Positions 1 to 6,666 are shown, counted from the stretch's first letter. The stretch: DNA of 6,747 nucleotides from Deltaproteobacteria bacterium (GCA_030627405.1 DAOUSD010000096.1:1-6747); one strand, 5' to 3'. The notes: a model not told the origin generated them from the letters alone. Numbers and translations: made by a program.

Positions 1-86
1 ACTTTTCTGCTGTGCCGTAGACATTAACAACAGTTGTATTTGAGCAATGAAGAAATCATAAAAAATCCCCATGTAAACACTTTTGA

Positions 87-449
87 ACGATACTAATTCT
101 TTTAGCTGCTATTGTTATTTCTTTGTTAATTGGAGAAAGATTAGATGCAATTGTTATTTCAATAATAGTAGTTCTTAACGGTGTGTTTGGTTTTGTTCAG
201 GAATATAAAGCAGAGCAGGCTATTGAAGCATTAAGAAAATTAACTGCATTAAAAGCGAAAGTTATTAGGAATGGACAGGAAATAGAGATAAATTCTAAAG
301 AATTGGTTCCCGGCGATATAATTCTATTAGAAACAGGAAGTAAAGTTCCTGCTGATGCAAGGTTGATTCAGATTGCCGTATTTCAAGTAGATGAAGCATC
401 ATTAACAGGCGAGTCTGTTCCATCAACAAAAAATTATTGGCTCCCTTAA
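87..449 (+). pseudogene. P-type Ca2+ ATPase, N-terminal fragment (TM2 and actuator domain)
   Basis: This is the first surviving piece of a P-IIA (SERCA/PacL-type) cation-transporting ATPase, an inner-membrane pump that exports Ca2+ by ATP hydrolysis. The frame opens after a TGA at 84-86. It reads a hydrophobic helix (ILILLAAIVISLLIGE, from about 90), the typical DAIVI...GFVQEYKAEQAIEALRKL stretch, and the actuator domain with VPGD (308-319) and the dephosphorylation loop TGES (405-416). No start codon fits the family: the usual N-terminal cytosolic domain and first helix are missing, so the first roughly 50-80 residues are lost or out of frame. The frame then ends at a spurious TAA (447-449), because the A6 run at 428-433 shifts it by one base. 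The homologous sequence continues in the next frame from ATT 433. This is confidently ATPase sequence; whether the frame change is real or a sequencing error is open. Confidence 0.85.
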
Positions 450-1224
450 AGAAGGCACACAAGTAACAGATCAAGAGAACATGGTTTTTATGGGAACAAT
501 TATAACAAAAGGCCATGCAAAGGCAGTGATAACTGATACAGGTATGAACACAGAAATAGGCAAAATTGCGGAAATGGTTCAGGAGGTAAAGGAAAAACTC
601 ACACCTTTGCAAGAAAAGTTGAAGCAGTTTGGTAAATGGCTTGGAGTTGTTACAATTGGAATTTGTGCTGTTGTTTTTGGAGTCGGTGTTTTAAGGCAAT
701 ATTTAACGATAGGTTTAATTGAAACTGCTTATGCAAGCGAAATGTTTCTGGCTGCTGTTGCTTTGGCTGTAGCGGCAATTCCAGAGGGTTTGCCTGCCGT
801 TGTCACGATTTCTTTAGCTCTTGGAGTTAAGAGGATGGCAAAAAGAAATGCTTTGATCAGGCAGCTTCCTGCAGTTGAAACCCTTGGTTGCACTAATTAT
901 ATTTGCTCTGATAAAACAGGAACTTTAACAAAAAATGAAATGACTGTAAGGGAAATTTACGCCAATAATGCTTTGATTAAAGTTGCCGGCGAGGGGTATG
1001 GCCCGGAAGGTAAGTTTATTCACACAGACAGTGAAGTATTAGACACAAAAAATATTGAATTCTTATTAAGAATTGGCACCTTATGCAATGACTCCAGGTT
1101 GAATAATAATAATAAATGGGAAATATTTGGAGATCAAACTGAAGGGGCATTGCTTGTTTCAGCTATCAAAGCAGGTTTTAAAGGGAGTCCTAAGTCTTCC
1201 CGATCGGGATTTTGCAAAAAATAA
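433..1224 (+). pseudogene. P-type Ca2+ ATPase, middle fragment (TM3-TM4, phosphorylation site)
   Basis: This is the continuation of the same ATPase, one base out of frame with the preceding piece. It begins IIGSLKEGTQ and runs into NMVFMGT, typical of this family after the TGES loop. Two membrane segments follow (about 640-715 and 745-830). The second carries PEGLP (781-795), whose Glu corresponds to a Ca2+ ligand in SERCA. The phosphorylation motif DKTGTLT lies at 910-930; its Asp is the residue phosphorylated in the catalytic cycle. The nucleotide-binding domain begins with GDQTEGALLV (about 1132-1161). True homology ends at AGFKGS (1171-1188). The remaining codons to the TAA at 1222-1224 lie inside an inserted element. 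Without the insertion the frame would run straight into the fragment that resumes at 1492. An ATG at 481 could serve as an internal start, but such a product would lack the actuator domain and would not pump. Confidence 0.88.
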
Positions 1225-1491
1225 CTTATTGATTTAATTGATCAAAAATTTTTTAGTGTAGTGACAATTGACCGATTTAGCCACTAAAACTGCTTCAAAA
1301 TATAGCTTTAGAAGTACAAAAACCACTCAAAATCTACAAAAAGTGTAGAAAATGCCATTTTTTCACCATTTTTGATGGTCGAATGAGACCCTTAAGAAGC
1401 TTGTTAGTCTCAATTGTTACTACACTAAAAAAATAACATTTAATAACATCAGGTAGTTAAAAATGTGTCAATGTTGATCTGGAAGATTCCG
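1189..1491. mobile_element. 303-bp non-coding MITE-like insertion in the ATPase gene
   Basis: This segment separates two halves of a protein that read continuously without it, and a 6-bp GGGAGT duplication flanks it. Its ends are imperfect terminal inverted repeats. CCTAAGTCTTCCCGATC (1189-1205) matches the reverse complement of 1476-1491, CGGAATCTTCCAGATC, sharing TCTTCC.GATC. Weaker complementarity (ATT, then TAACT, then TGAT) seems to continue for some 50 bp inward. A perfect 12-bp palindrome, TCCCGATCGGGA, lies at 1198-1209. No ORF of useful length lies inside, so it would need a transposase supplied in trans, as MITEs do. The parent insertion-sequence family is not recognised. Element plus one target copy is 309 bp, a multiple of three, but stop codons inside (first at 1222-1224) prevent read-through. 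Its right end supplies the GTG at 1465 that opens the C-terminal ATPase fragment. Confidence 0.72.
1249..1433. mobile_element. Inner inverted-repeat element, possibly a nested MITE
   Basis: Within the larger insertion, 1249-1271 and 1410-1433 form near-perfect 23-bp inverted repeats. The left copy is a T6 tract followed by AGTGTAGTGACAATTGA. The reverse complement of the right copy has AGTGTAGTAACAATTGA after a T tract, so there is one mismatch. This match is much better than that of the outer ends. The 138-bp interior has no ORF. It contains two short hairpins: CTACA/TGTAG (1334-1338 with 1344-1348) and ACCAT/ATGGT (1365-1369 with 1375-1379). No target duplication abuts the ends, though AAAAAATAAC is repeated nearby at 1216-1225 and 1428-1437. 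It may be a second miniature element nested in the first, or internal architecture of a single element. Confidence 0.6.
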
Positions 1492-2898
1492 GGGAGTGAG
1501 TTAGAAAAACATTTTCCAAGGATAGATGAGATTCCATTTGATTCTGAAAGAAAATGTATGACAACAATTCATAAAATCAATAAAGAAAATGCTGCCTATG
1601 TTAAGGGAGCGCCGGATGTAATCCTGACTAAATGCAAATACATCAATATTAATGGCAAGGTAAAAAAAATAACTGGAGAAGACAAAAAAAGAATCCTGAA
1701 CATTAATCAGGATATGGCTAATAAAGTCCTGAGAGTTTTAGGTTTTGCATATAAACCATTAGCTGAAAAGTATAAGTCAACGCCGGAAGAAGTGGAGAAG
1801 GATTTAATTTTTGTTGGGTTACAGGCGATGCTTGATCCTCCAAGAGAGGAAGTTAAAGAAGCGATTGTAAAATGTAAAACTGCAGGCATTGAAATTGTTG
1901 TAATCACTGGAGATCATAAATTAACTGCAGTTGCAATAGCTAAAGAATTGGGCTTATTTAAAGAAGGTGATAAAGCATTAAGCGGAGATGAGTTAGATCA
2001 ATCAAGTGATGAAAAACTGGATAGCATAATAGAAGACATAGTAATTTATGCAAGAGTGAGTCCGGAACATAAAGTGAGAATATTAAATGCTTTAAAAAAG
2101 AAAGGCCATATTGTTGCCATGACTGGTGATGGTGTTAATGATGCCCCTGCTCTTAAAAAAGCTGATATTGGTATTGCGATGGGCATTACAGGAACAGATG
2201 TTGCCAAGGAAGCTTCTGACATGGTGTTAACAGACGATAATTTTGCCTCAATTGTAAATGCAGTTGAAGAAGGAAGAGGTATTTATAACAGCATTAAACA
2301 ATTTGTCCAATATACTCTTTCTTCAAATTTAGGAGAAATACTTGTTATTTTCCTGGCAATACTTGTTGGCTGGCCCCTCCCTTTAATAGCCATTCAGATA
2401 TTATGGGTGAATTTATTAACAGACGGCCTGCCGGGATTAGCATTAGGATTAGATCCCTTCAGCAAAGATATTATGAAAAAACCACCAAGAAAAAGAAAGG
2501 AAAATATAATCTCTAAAGAGGTTATTCAAAATATTTTGATAGTTGGCTTTGTAATGGGAACAGGAACACTTTTCATGTTTTATAGTTACGGAGTCGAAAC
2601 TGACAAGGCAAGGTCAATCGCTTTTATAACGCTAATTATGTTCCAATTATTTAATGTGCTGACATACCGGGCAAAAAATTTCAAAATTAATATTGAAACA
2701 AGCAGATTTCTAATCGGTTCGGTAATTATTTCAGTATTAATGCAGCTTGCTGTACTTTATACACCATTAAATGTTGCCTTTAAAATAGTTCCTATTGGAT
2801 TATTTGATTGGATTAAAATACTCTTAGTATCCTGCACATTATACATAATATTAGAATCAAGAAAAATGTTTATGAATTATCGGAAAACAAAGTCCTGA
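1465..2898 (+). pseudogene. P-type Ca2+ ATPase, C-terminal fragment (N and P domains, TM5-TM10)
   Basis: This is the distal part of the interrupted ATPase. The first nine codons, from GTG 1465, come from the inserted element; homology starts at GSELEKHFPRIDEIPFDSER (1492 on). It contains the nucleotide-binding motif KGAP (1603-1614), DPPREEV, TGDHKLTA (from 1906), the hinge motif TGDGVNDAPA (2122-2151), and the transport helices. TM5 has SSNLGEI and TM6 has WVNLLTDGLP. The Asn and Glu of the first and the Asn, Thr and Asp of the second match Ca2+ ligands known from SERCA, which favours Ca2+ over Na+/K+. Further hydrophobic segments to about 2870 form the C-terminal membrane domain, and the protein ends normally at the TGA 2896-2898. 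This half lacks the phosphorylated Asp and the actuator domain, so it cannot work alone. It is in the same frame as the fragment ending at 1188, which supports recent interruption of an otherwise well-preserved gene. Confidence 0.9.
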
Positions 2899-2984
2899 CC
2901 GGTCCAAGACAGGCGTGAAAGACTACTTTCGCTCAGAAGTGGTTTGAAGCTGCCGTGGTAAATGGGACAGGAGGAAACCATGTG

Positions 2985-3044
2985 ATGACTGGAAACAACC
3001 TCACAGTTGATAAGGTTTTTAATATCATACGAGATAAAACATGA
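2985..3044 (+). CDS. 19-residue leader-type ORF coupled to the first glycosyltransferase
   Basis: A strong Shine-Dalgarno sequence, AGGAGG (2969-2974), precedes a 20-codon frame encoding MTGNNLTVDKVFNIIRDKT. Its TGA (3042-3044) overlaps the ATG (3041-3043) of the next gene as ATGA, the classic arrangement for translational coupling. GTG 2982 is an alternative start one codon upstream, 7 nt from the AGGAGG core. The glycosyltransferase itself has only a weak site (GAGA at 3031-3034), so ribosomes terminating here may supply its translation. The peptide has no attenuator-like codon run. Its GNNLTVDKV pattern loosely resembles the start of histidine/phenylalanine ammonia-lyase-family proteins, so it could be the remnant N-terminus of a lost gene rather than a functional leader. 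Function unknown. Confidence 0.45.
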   Translation: MTGNNLTVDKVFNIIRDKT

Positions 3045-4165
3045 AAGTCGCACTTGTATGTAAAAAATATTCTCTGCAAGAGGGTGGTCTTGAAAGATAT
3101 ACATATTTTTTAAGCCGCGAATTGGTTCGCGCCGGCCACGAGGTCCATATCTTTGCCAATAGCTGGCAGGAGGAATCAGGTGTCATTATTCATCGTGTGC
3201 CGTTGCTTCGCCTATCTTCTCCTGCCAAGAATCTCTCCTTTGCCTTTTTTGCAAACCGGGCTCTATCGAAAATGAAATTCGATATAATTCACAGCATGGA
3301 AAGAATTTTTTATCAGGACATATTCAGGGTTTCGGATGGCATTAATCCTGTCCAGATGGAGCAACAATATCCCCACCCTGTTGTTCGTTTTATTAAAAAG
3401 ATTGGTCCCAGACGGATAGCTCTGAGTTATTTGGAACACAGAATATTTGTGGATAAAGGGTGTAAAATCGTCATGACTAATTCCGAGCTTGTCAAAAGAA
3501 ATATTGTTGAGCATTACAGGGTGGATCCTGAAAACATAGTTGTAATTTACAATGGGGTGGATACATCAAGATTTAATCCCAAGGTAAAAGAGAAGTTCAG
3601 AAGTTCTTTAAGGGAAAAGTACGGCATAAAAAAAGAAGAATTAGTCCTTATCTTTGTATCAAATAATTTTAAGCTAAAAAGGCTTGATTTGGTTTTAGAA
3701 GCCATGTCTTTTTTGAAAAATAATAAAATCAGGCTTTTTGTCATAGGAGCAGATAACCAAAGAACATACCGGAGATGGGCTAATAACAATGGCCTGAGCG
3801 AACAGATTTTATTTCTTGGGCTCAAAAGTAATATAGAAAAATATTATGCCGGTAGTGATATATTTGTTTTACCTACGCTTTATGACGCCTTTGCAAATGT
3901 TTGTCTTGAAGCGATGGCCTGTGGCTTGCCTGTAATTACTACCGATTCTAATGGGGCAGCAGACCTTATCAGTGATAATGAAAATGGTTATATACTTAAA
4001 ACACAAAGGGCAGATGAATTAGCCGCCGGGATAAAAGCCCTTGAGCCGCTATCGAACAGGACAAGGATGGGAGATAATGCGGCTGCAAAGGCAGCATGTT
4101 TTACAATGGAAAAACATGTAACGAAAGTACTAAAACTTTACGAAAGAGTCAGAGCTAAGGGCTAA
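3041..4165 (+). CDS. WaaG-like family 4 glycosyltransferase (LPS core)
   Basis: This is a 374-residue cytoplasmic or membrane-associated GT-B glycosyltransferase, about the size of E. coli WaaG (RfaG), which adds the first outer-core glucose to heptose II using UDP-glucose. The N-terminal Rossmann half starts KVALVCKKYSLQEGGLERY with the glycine-rich acceptor/donor loop, then ELVRAGHEVHIFANSW. The linker region has NSELVKRNIVEHYRVDPENI and IYNGVD (residues about 150-175). The C-terminal donor half has SNNFKLKRLD, then LPTLYDAFANVCLEAMACGLPV. In place of the common EX7E motif this has Asp282 and Glu290, a conservative variant. The start ATG 3041 overlaps the stop of a short upstream ORF, and the next gene begins 2 nt after the stop. 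The WaaP-like kinase next door strongly supports an LPS-core role. The exact sugar and linkage cannot be read from sequence. Confidence 0.88.
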   Translation: MKVALVCKKYSLQEGGLERYTYFLSRELVRAGHEVHIFANSWQEESGVIIHRVPLLRLSSPAKNLSFAFFANRALSKMKFDIIHSMERIFYQDIFRVSDGINPVQMEQQYPHPVVRFIKKIGPRRIALSYLEHRIFVDKGCKIVMTNSELVKRNIVEHYRVDPENIVVIYNGVDTSRFNPKVKEKFRSSLREKYGIKKEELVLIFVSNNFKLKRLDLVLEAMSFLKNNKIRLFVIGADNQRTYRRWANNNGLSEQILFLGLKSNIEKYYAGSDIFVLPTLYDAFANVCLEAMACGLPVITTDSNGAADLISDNENGYILKTQRADELAAGIKALEPLSNRTRMGDNAAAKAACFTMEKHVTKVLKLYERVRAKG

Positions 4166-4167
4166 GT

Positions 4168-5067
4168 ATGAAGAACTTTTCTTTGCAGATTGAATGCATA
4201 AAAAAAGATCATCTGATATTTAATAAAGATTATCTGGAAGTATTGGATGATGTGCATTTTGATTCTTTTGAGTCTGTCTGGAAATATCAGGACGGCGAAA
4301 CCATAAAAAAAATAAAAGCAAGGTCTGTGATACGTTTTGAAATTCAAACCGATAGCGGCAAAAAATACTTTTATTTAAAACGTCACAATACAGAATTTGT
4401 AGGGATAAAAAGAATTCTTGCTTTATTTTCTCCTAAACCGGTTTTGTCTGAAGGCAAAAGAGAATTTGAAAATATATGCGATTTCCGTGAAGGCGGGCTT
4501 GGAACAGTTTCACCTGTTGCTGCCGGGGAAAGGTTCGTTAAGTTTGGTTGGGTACAATCTTTTCTCATAACAGAAGATTTTTCTCCCTTTATTTCTCTTG
4601 AGTATATGCTGAGAGACAATCCTGAATTTTTTATGGGGAAAAACCATAGTGACAGAAAAAGAAATTTGATTAACGGGATCGGTATTTTTGCCGGAAGGAT
4701 GCATGAGAAAGGTTTCAATCACCGTGATTTCAATGCCACTCATATACTGCTTTATTATAAAGACAAATCCGATGCTCCCGATATAGCTCTTTTTGACCTT
4801 CAGAGGGTAGATAGAAGTCCCTTTTTTCGCTTTCGGTGGATAGTCAAGAGCCTTGCAGAATTGAACTACACATTACCCGAGGGTATTTTTGACAAAAAAG
4901 ATAGAATTCCCCTTTTATTATCTTACAAAGGTGCAAAGAAACTTAATTTATGGGGCTGGTTACAATGGCTCTGGATAAAGAGAAAAACAGCGAGAATAAA
5001 GAGACATACTGAAAAGATGATGGCCGTAAGAAAAGAAAGAAGACAAAGGGGATTGATTGAAAGATAA
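4168..5067 (+). CDS. LPS core sugar kinase, WaaP/InaA family
   Basis: This 299-residue protein-kinase-like enzyme is expected to phosphorylate a heptose or Kdo of the LPS inner core with ATP, which strengthens the outer membrane through divalent-cation bridging. Visible kinase landmarks are the beta-3 lysine in YFYLKRH (Lys71), the GTVSPVAAGE segment, the hinge-like LITEDFS, the catalytic loop HEKGFNHRDFNATHILL with Asp187, and the metal-binding equivalent FDLQR with Asp210. These match the WaaP pattern of H.D....H.LL followed by a DL.R motif. The C-terminus is strongly basic (KRKTARIKRHTEK...RKERRQRG), as expected for a protein working at the inner-membrane surface. ATG 4168 lies 2 nt after the preceding stop, with AAGGG at 4157-4161 as ribosome site inside the upstream gene. 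Its 3' end overlaps the next gene by 11 bp. The family is firm; heptose versus Kdo is undecided. Confidence 0.87.
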   Translation: MKNFSLQIECIKKDHLIFNKDYLEVLDDVHFDSFESVWKYQDGETIKKIKARSVIRFEIQTDSGKKYFYLKRHNTEFVGIKRILALFSPKPVLSEGKREFENICDFREGGLGTVSPVAAGERFVKFGWVQSFLITEDFSPFISLEYMLRDNPEFFMGKNHSDRKRNLINGIGIFAGRMHEKGFNHRDFNATHILLYYKDKSDAPDIALFDLQRVDRSPFFRFRWIVKSLAELNYTLPEGIFDKKDRIPLLLSYKGAKKLNLWGWLQWLWIKRKTARIKRHTEKMMAVRKERRQRGLIER

Positions 5068-6037
5068 GCAAATCCTGTTTATATCAAAAGGGGAAAACTC
5101 GGCATCCACTCGTTATAGAGCGCTTTCCTATTTTGAACCCCTGAGATCTAATGGCTGGGAACCATTGCACATAACAGCTCACGGTATTCTCCCTCGCATT
5201 AAGTTGCTTGGCATAGCTAACCAGGCAGAAGTTGTAGTTATTCTTCGGAAGACCTTCGGCTTGTCATTTCTGCGTCTGCTAAGGCTGTGTTCGAAAAATC
5301 TTGTATTCGACCTTGATGATGCAGTTTTTTGCAGGAGTGACGGAGAACCTTCGAAATCTCGTCAAATGAGCTTTGAGAAAGTAATAAGTAATTGCGAGCA
5401 GGTCTGGGCGGGAAATCTTTATCTTGCTGACAGAGCAAGGCAATATAATGAAGCGGTAAAGATTTTGCCTACTTCTCTGGATTATCGCAAATACCTGCTT
5501 GAGGTAGAGAAAGACTCTGATTATTTTGACCTTGTCTGGATTGGCAGCCGTTCTACACAAAAATATCTTAAGGAAAGTCTTCCTTTACTTGAATCTTTAT
5601 CAGAGATTATACCCAACCTGCGCCTTAAAATCGTGGCTGATTTTGATCTGCCGACTAAACGCCTGAAAACTGTCGCTGTGCCCTGGAGTGAGGAAGTGGA
5701 GGCTGAAGCGCTGGCATCAGCTCATGTCGGCATTGCGCCTATGCCTGATGATCCCTGGACCAAAGGTAAGTGCGGGCTTAAAGTATTACAGTACATGGCT
5801 GCCGGGTTGCCCGTTGTTTCTTCACCGGCAGGAGTTAATCGTGAAATCGTTCAGCAAGGTGTAACCGGTTTTCTTGCCGAAAAGGCCGGAGACTGGAAGA
5901 CAGCAATAGAAAGGCTGTTTCACGATTCTGAACTCAGGCATTCTATGGGTAAGGCCGGACAAAAACGCGTTATTGAGCATTTTTCTGTTGATGAGACTTT
6001 CAGAAAAATGTCTGAGTCTCTAAATTCTCTGGGATAA
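5057..6037 (+). CDS. Family 4 glycosyltransferase (GT-B), LPS/polysaccharide type
   Basis: This 326-residue glycosyltransferase has a clear C-terminal GT4 donor domain. The key stretch is AHVGIAPMPDDPWTKGKCG followed by LKVLQYMAAGLPVVSSPAGV (about residues 220-265), with the GLPVV turn and the NREIVQQGVTGFLA tail of this family. The Glu often seen in LLEYMA is Gln here. The N-terminal half is divergent but starts ILFISKGENSASTRYRAL, a form common in polysaccharide-cluster glycosyltransferases, and has FDLDDAVF near residue 90. The start is TTG 5057, chosen because AAAGGGG (5045-5051) lies 5 nt upstream and homology begins at once. It overlaps the kinase gene by 11 bp, so the two are probably translated together. 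Likely role: adding a further sugar to the LPS core or an attached glycan. Donor and acceptor are unknown. Confidence 0.85.
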   Translation: MKDKQILFISKGENSASTRYRALSYFEPLRSNGWEPLHITAHGILPRIKLLGIANQAEVVVILRKTFGLSFLRLLRLCSKNLVFDLDDAVFCRSDGEPSKSRQMSFEKVISNCEQVWAGNLYLADRARQYNEAVKILPTSLDYRKYLLEVEKDSDYFDLVWIGSRSTQKYLKESLPLLESLSEIIPNLRLKIVADFDLPTKRLKTVAVPWSEEVEAEALASAHVGIAPMPDDPWTKGKCGLKVLQYMAAGLPVVSSPAGVNREIVQQGVTGFLAEKAGDWKTAIERLFHDSELRHSMGKAGQKRVIEHFSVDETFRKMSESLNSLG

Positions 6038-6038
6038 A

Positions 6039-6062
6039 AGGACAATTAGAAGGACAATTAGA
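6039..6062 (+). repeat. 12-bp tandem duplication carrying the ribosome binding site
   Basis: AGGACAATTAGA occurs twice head to tail (6039-6050 and 6051-6062), directly before the TTG start at 6063. Each copy carries an AGGA Shine-Dalgarno core. The second is the better placed, about 9 nt from the start codon. It fills nearly the whole gap between the second glycosyltransferase and the next gene. Confidence 0.8.
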
Positions 6063-6640
6063 TTGAATGAAGTAGAACCAAGTATTCCTGATACTGCGGT
6101 TGTTGTCTCGACCTGGATCGGCAATCCTTCTGATTATCTTTGCAGCCTTGTTGATTCCTTGAAACGATATAATGCCGGAGCCCCCATGATCTTTACCTTT
6201 GCGCCAATGGCGAATCCTATCAAGCGCCACCGAATGTTTTAAACAGTTTTACAAAGATTTTTGTTCGTGAAAATACCGGTTTTAATCTTGGAGCCTGGGA
6301 TTATGCGTGGCGGCTTCTTCCGCAATATGTAAATTACCTTTTTATGCAGGATGATTGCTATATAAAAAAAGATAACTGGCTTCAAGATTTTATTCAATGT
6401 TTCTATTCAATAGATCATTGCGGCCTGGCAGGTGAGTATTTAAACAGGAGCTGGGACATGCCATGGACGGAACTAACCGGTGCTGACGGCAAGCATAAGG
6501 TTTCCAGGAAAAAGAGAGAACGCGCTGGATTCTATATTGAAACCCTGCGGAAATGGGGAATACCAAAGGGCGAAACAGCCAGCCATCTGACTTCTGTTGT
6601 TCATTTTACTTCGCGTAAAGTTTTCGACCTGTGCGGTTAG
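6063..6640 (+). pseudogene. Glycosyltransferase-like gene, frameshifted and 3'-truncated
   Basis: From TTG 6063 the frame reads AVVVSTWIGNPSDYLCSLVDSLKRYNAGAP and would stop at TAA 6240-6242. The natural continuation, HDLYLCANGESY...FVRENTGFNLGAWDYAW, lies in another frame from CAT 6185. The switch falls in a C5 run (6181-6185): one lost C from GCC-CCC-CAT explains it. The second part has an acidic pair in LFMQDDCYI (6350-6355), like the metal-binding DxD/DD site of GT-A glycosyltransferases, then GLAGEYLNRSWDMPW and HLTSVVHFTSRKVF. No N-terminal signal or membrane helix is seen. The TAG at 6638-6640 falls in a tandem repeat next to foreign-looking sequence, so the C-terminus is probably lost. 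Placed after the other LPS genes, it most likely acted in the same glycan pathway. Specific family is uncertain. Confidence 0.65.
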
Positions 6641-6666
6641 CTTTTAGCCATTAGCGGTTAGCTTTT
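6633..6666. repeat. Direct repeat GCGGTTAGCTTTT, 21-bp period
   Basis: GCGGTTAGCTTTT is present at 6633-6645 and 6654-6666, separated by AGCCATTA. The TTAGC core recurs between them in altered form, so this looks like a short degenerate tandem array. It supplies the stop codon of the plus-strand glycosyltransferase-like gene (TAG 6638-6640) and, on the minus strand, the C-terminal codons (KLTANG) and TAA of the mini-ORF coming from the right. Confidence 0.75.

Larger units (their letters stand above)
1183..1497. repeat. 6-bp target-site duplication GGGAGT flanking an insertion
   Basis: GGGAGT occurs at 1183-1188 and again at 1492-1497, immediately outside the insertion. The bases beyond differ (CC after the left copy, GAG after the right one), so the duplication is exactly 6 bp. 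Both copies encode Gly-Ser in the ATPase frame. Collapsing them to one gives the uninterrupted reading AGFKGSELEKHFPRIDE, which looks like a normal ATPase nucleotide-binding domain. Confidence 0.8.

Noticed and set aside
1..96. Short open frames on the minus strand at the left edge (for example one reading SNTTVVNVYGTAEK)
   Set aside because: They run off the window, are short, have no recognised family match and cannot be told from chance.
428..433. Programmed -1/+1 frameshift or transcriptional slippage at A6 rescuing the ATPase
   Set aside because: The run is short, there is no downstream stimulatory structure that I can see, and the gene is also interrupted by an element with stop codons and lacks its N-terminus.
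295..612. Minus-strand ORFs opposite the ATPase and glycosyltransferase genes
   Set aside because: They lie opposite strongly conserved coding sequence, have Cys/His/Phe-rich unnatural composition and no ribosome sites; they are shadows.
1198..1209. Palindrome TCCCGATCGGGA as an operator
   Set aside because: It overlaps the terminal inverted repeat of the inserted element and no promoter or intact gene is associated with it.
1216..1437. AAAAAATAAC at 1216-1225 and 1428-1437 as the target duplication of the inner element
   Set aside because: The left copy is 23 bp away from the inverted repeat while the right copy overlaps it, so they do not flank one element; the sequence is A-rich and could recur by chance.
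1465..1491. GTG 1465 as a genuine start making the C-terminal ATPase half an independent gene
   Set aside because: These codons belong to the inserted element, there is no good ribosome site, and the half-protein lacks the phosphorylation site.
2912..2932. Hairpin GAAAG-ACTA-CTTTC after the ATPase as an intrinsic terminator
   Set aside because: The stem is only 5 bp plus a bulged GC extension, and no T tract follows.
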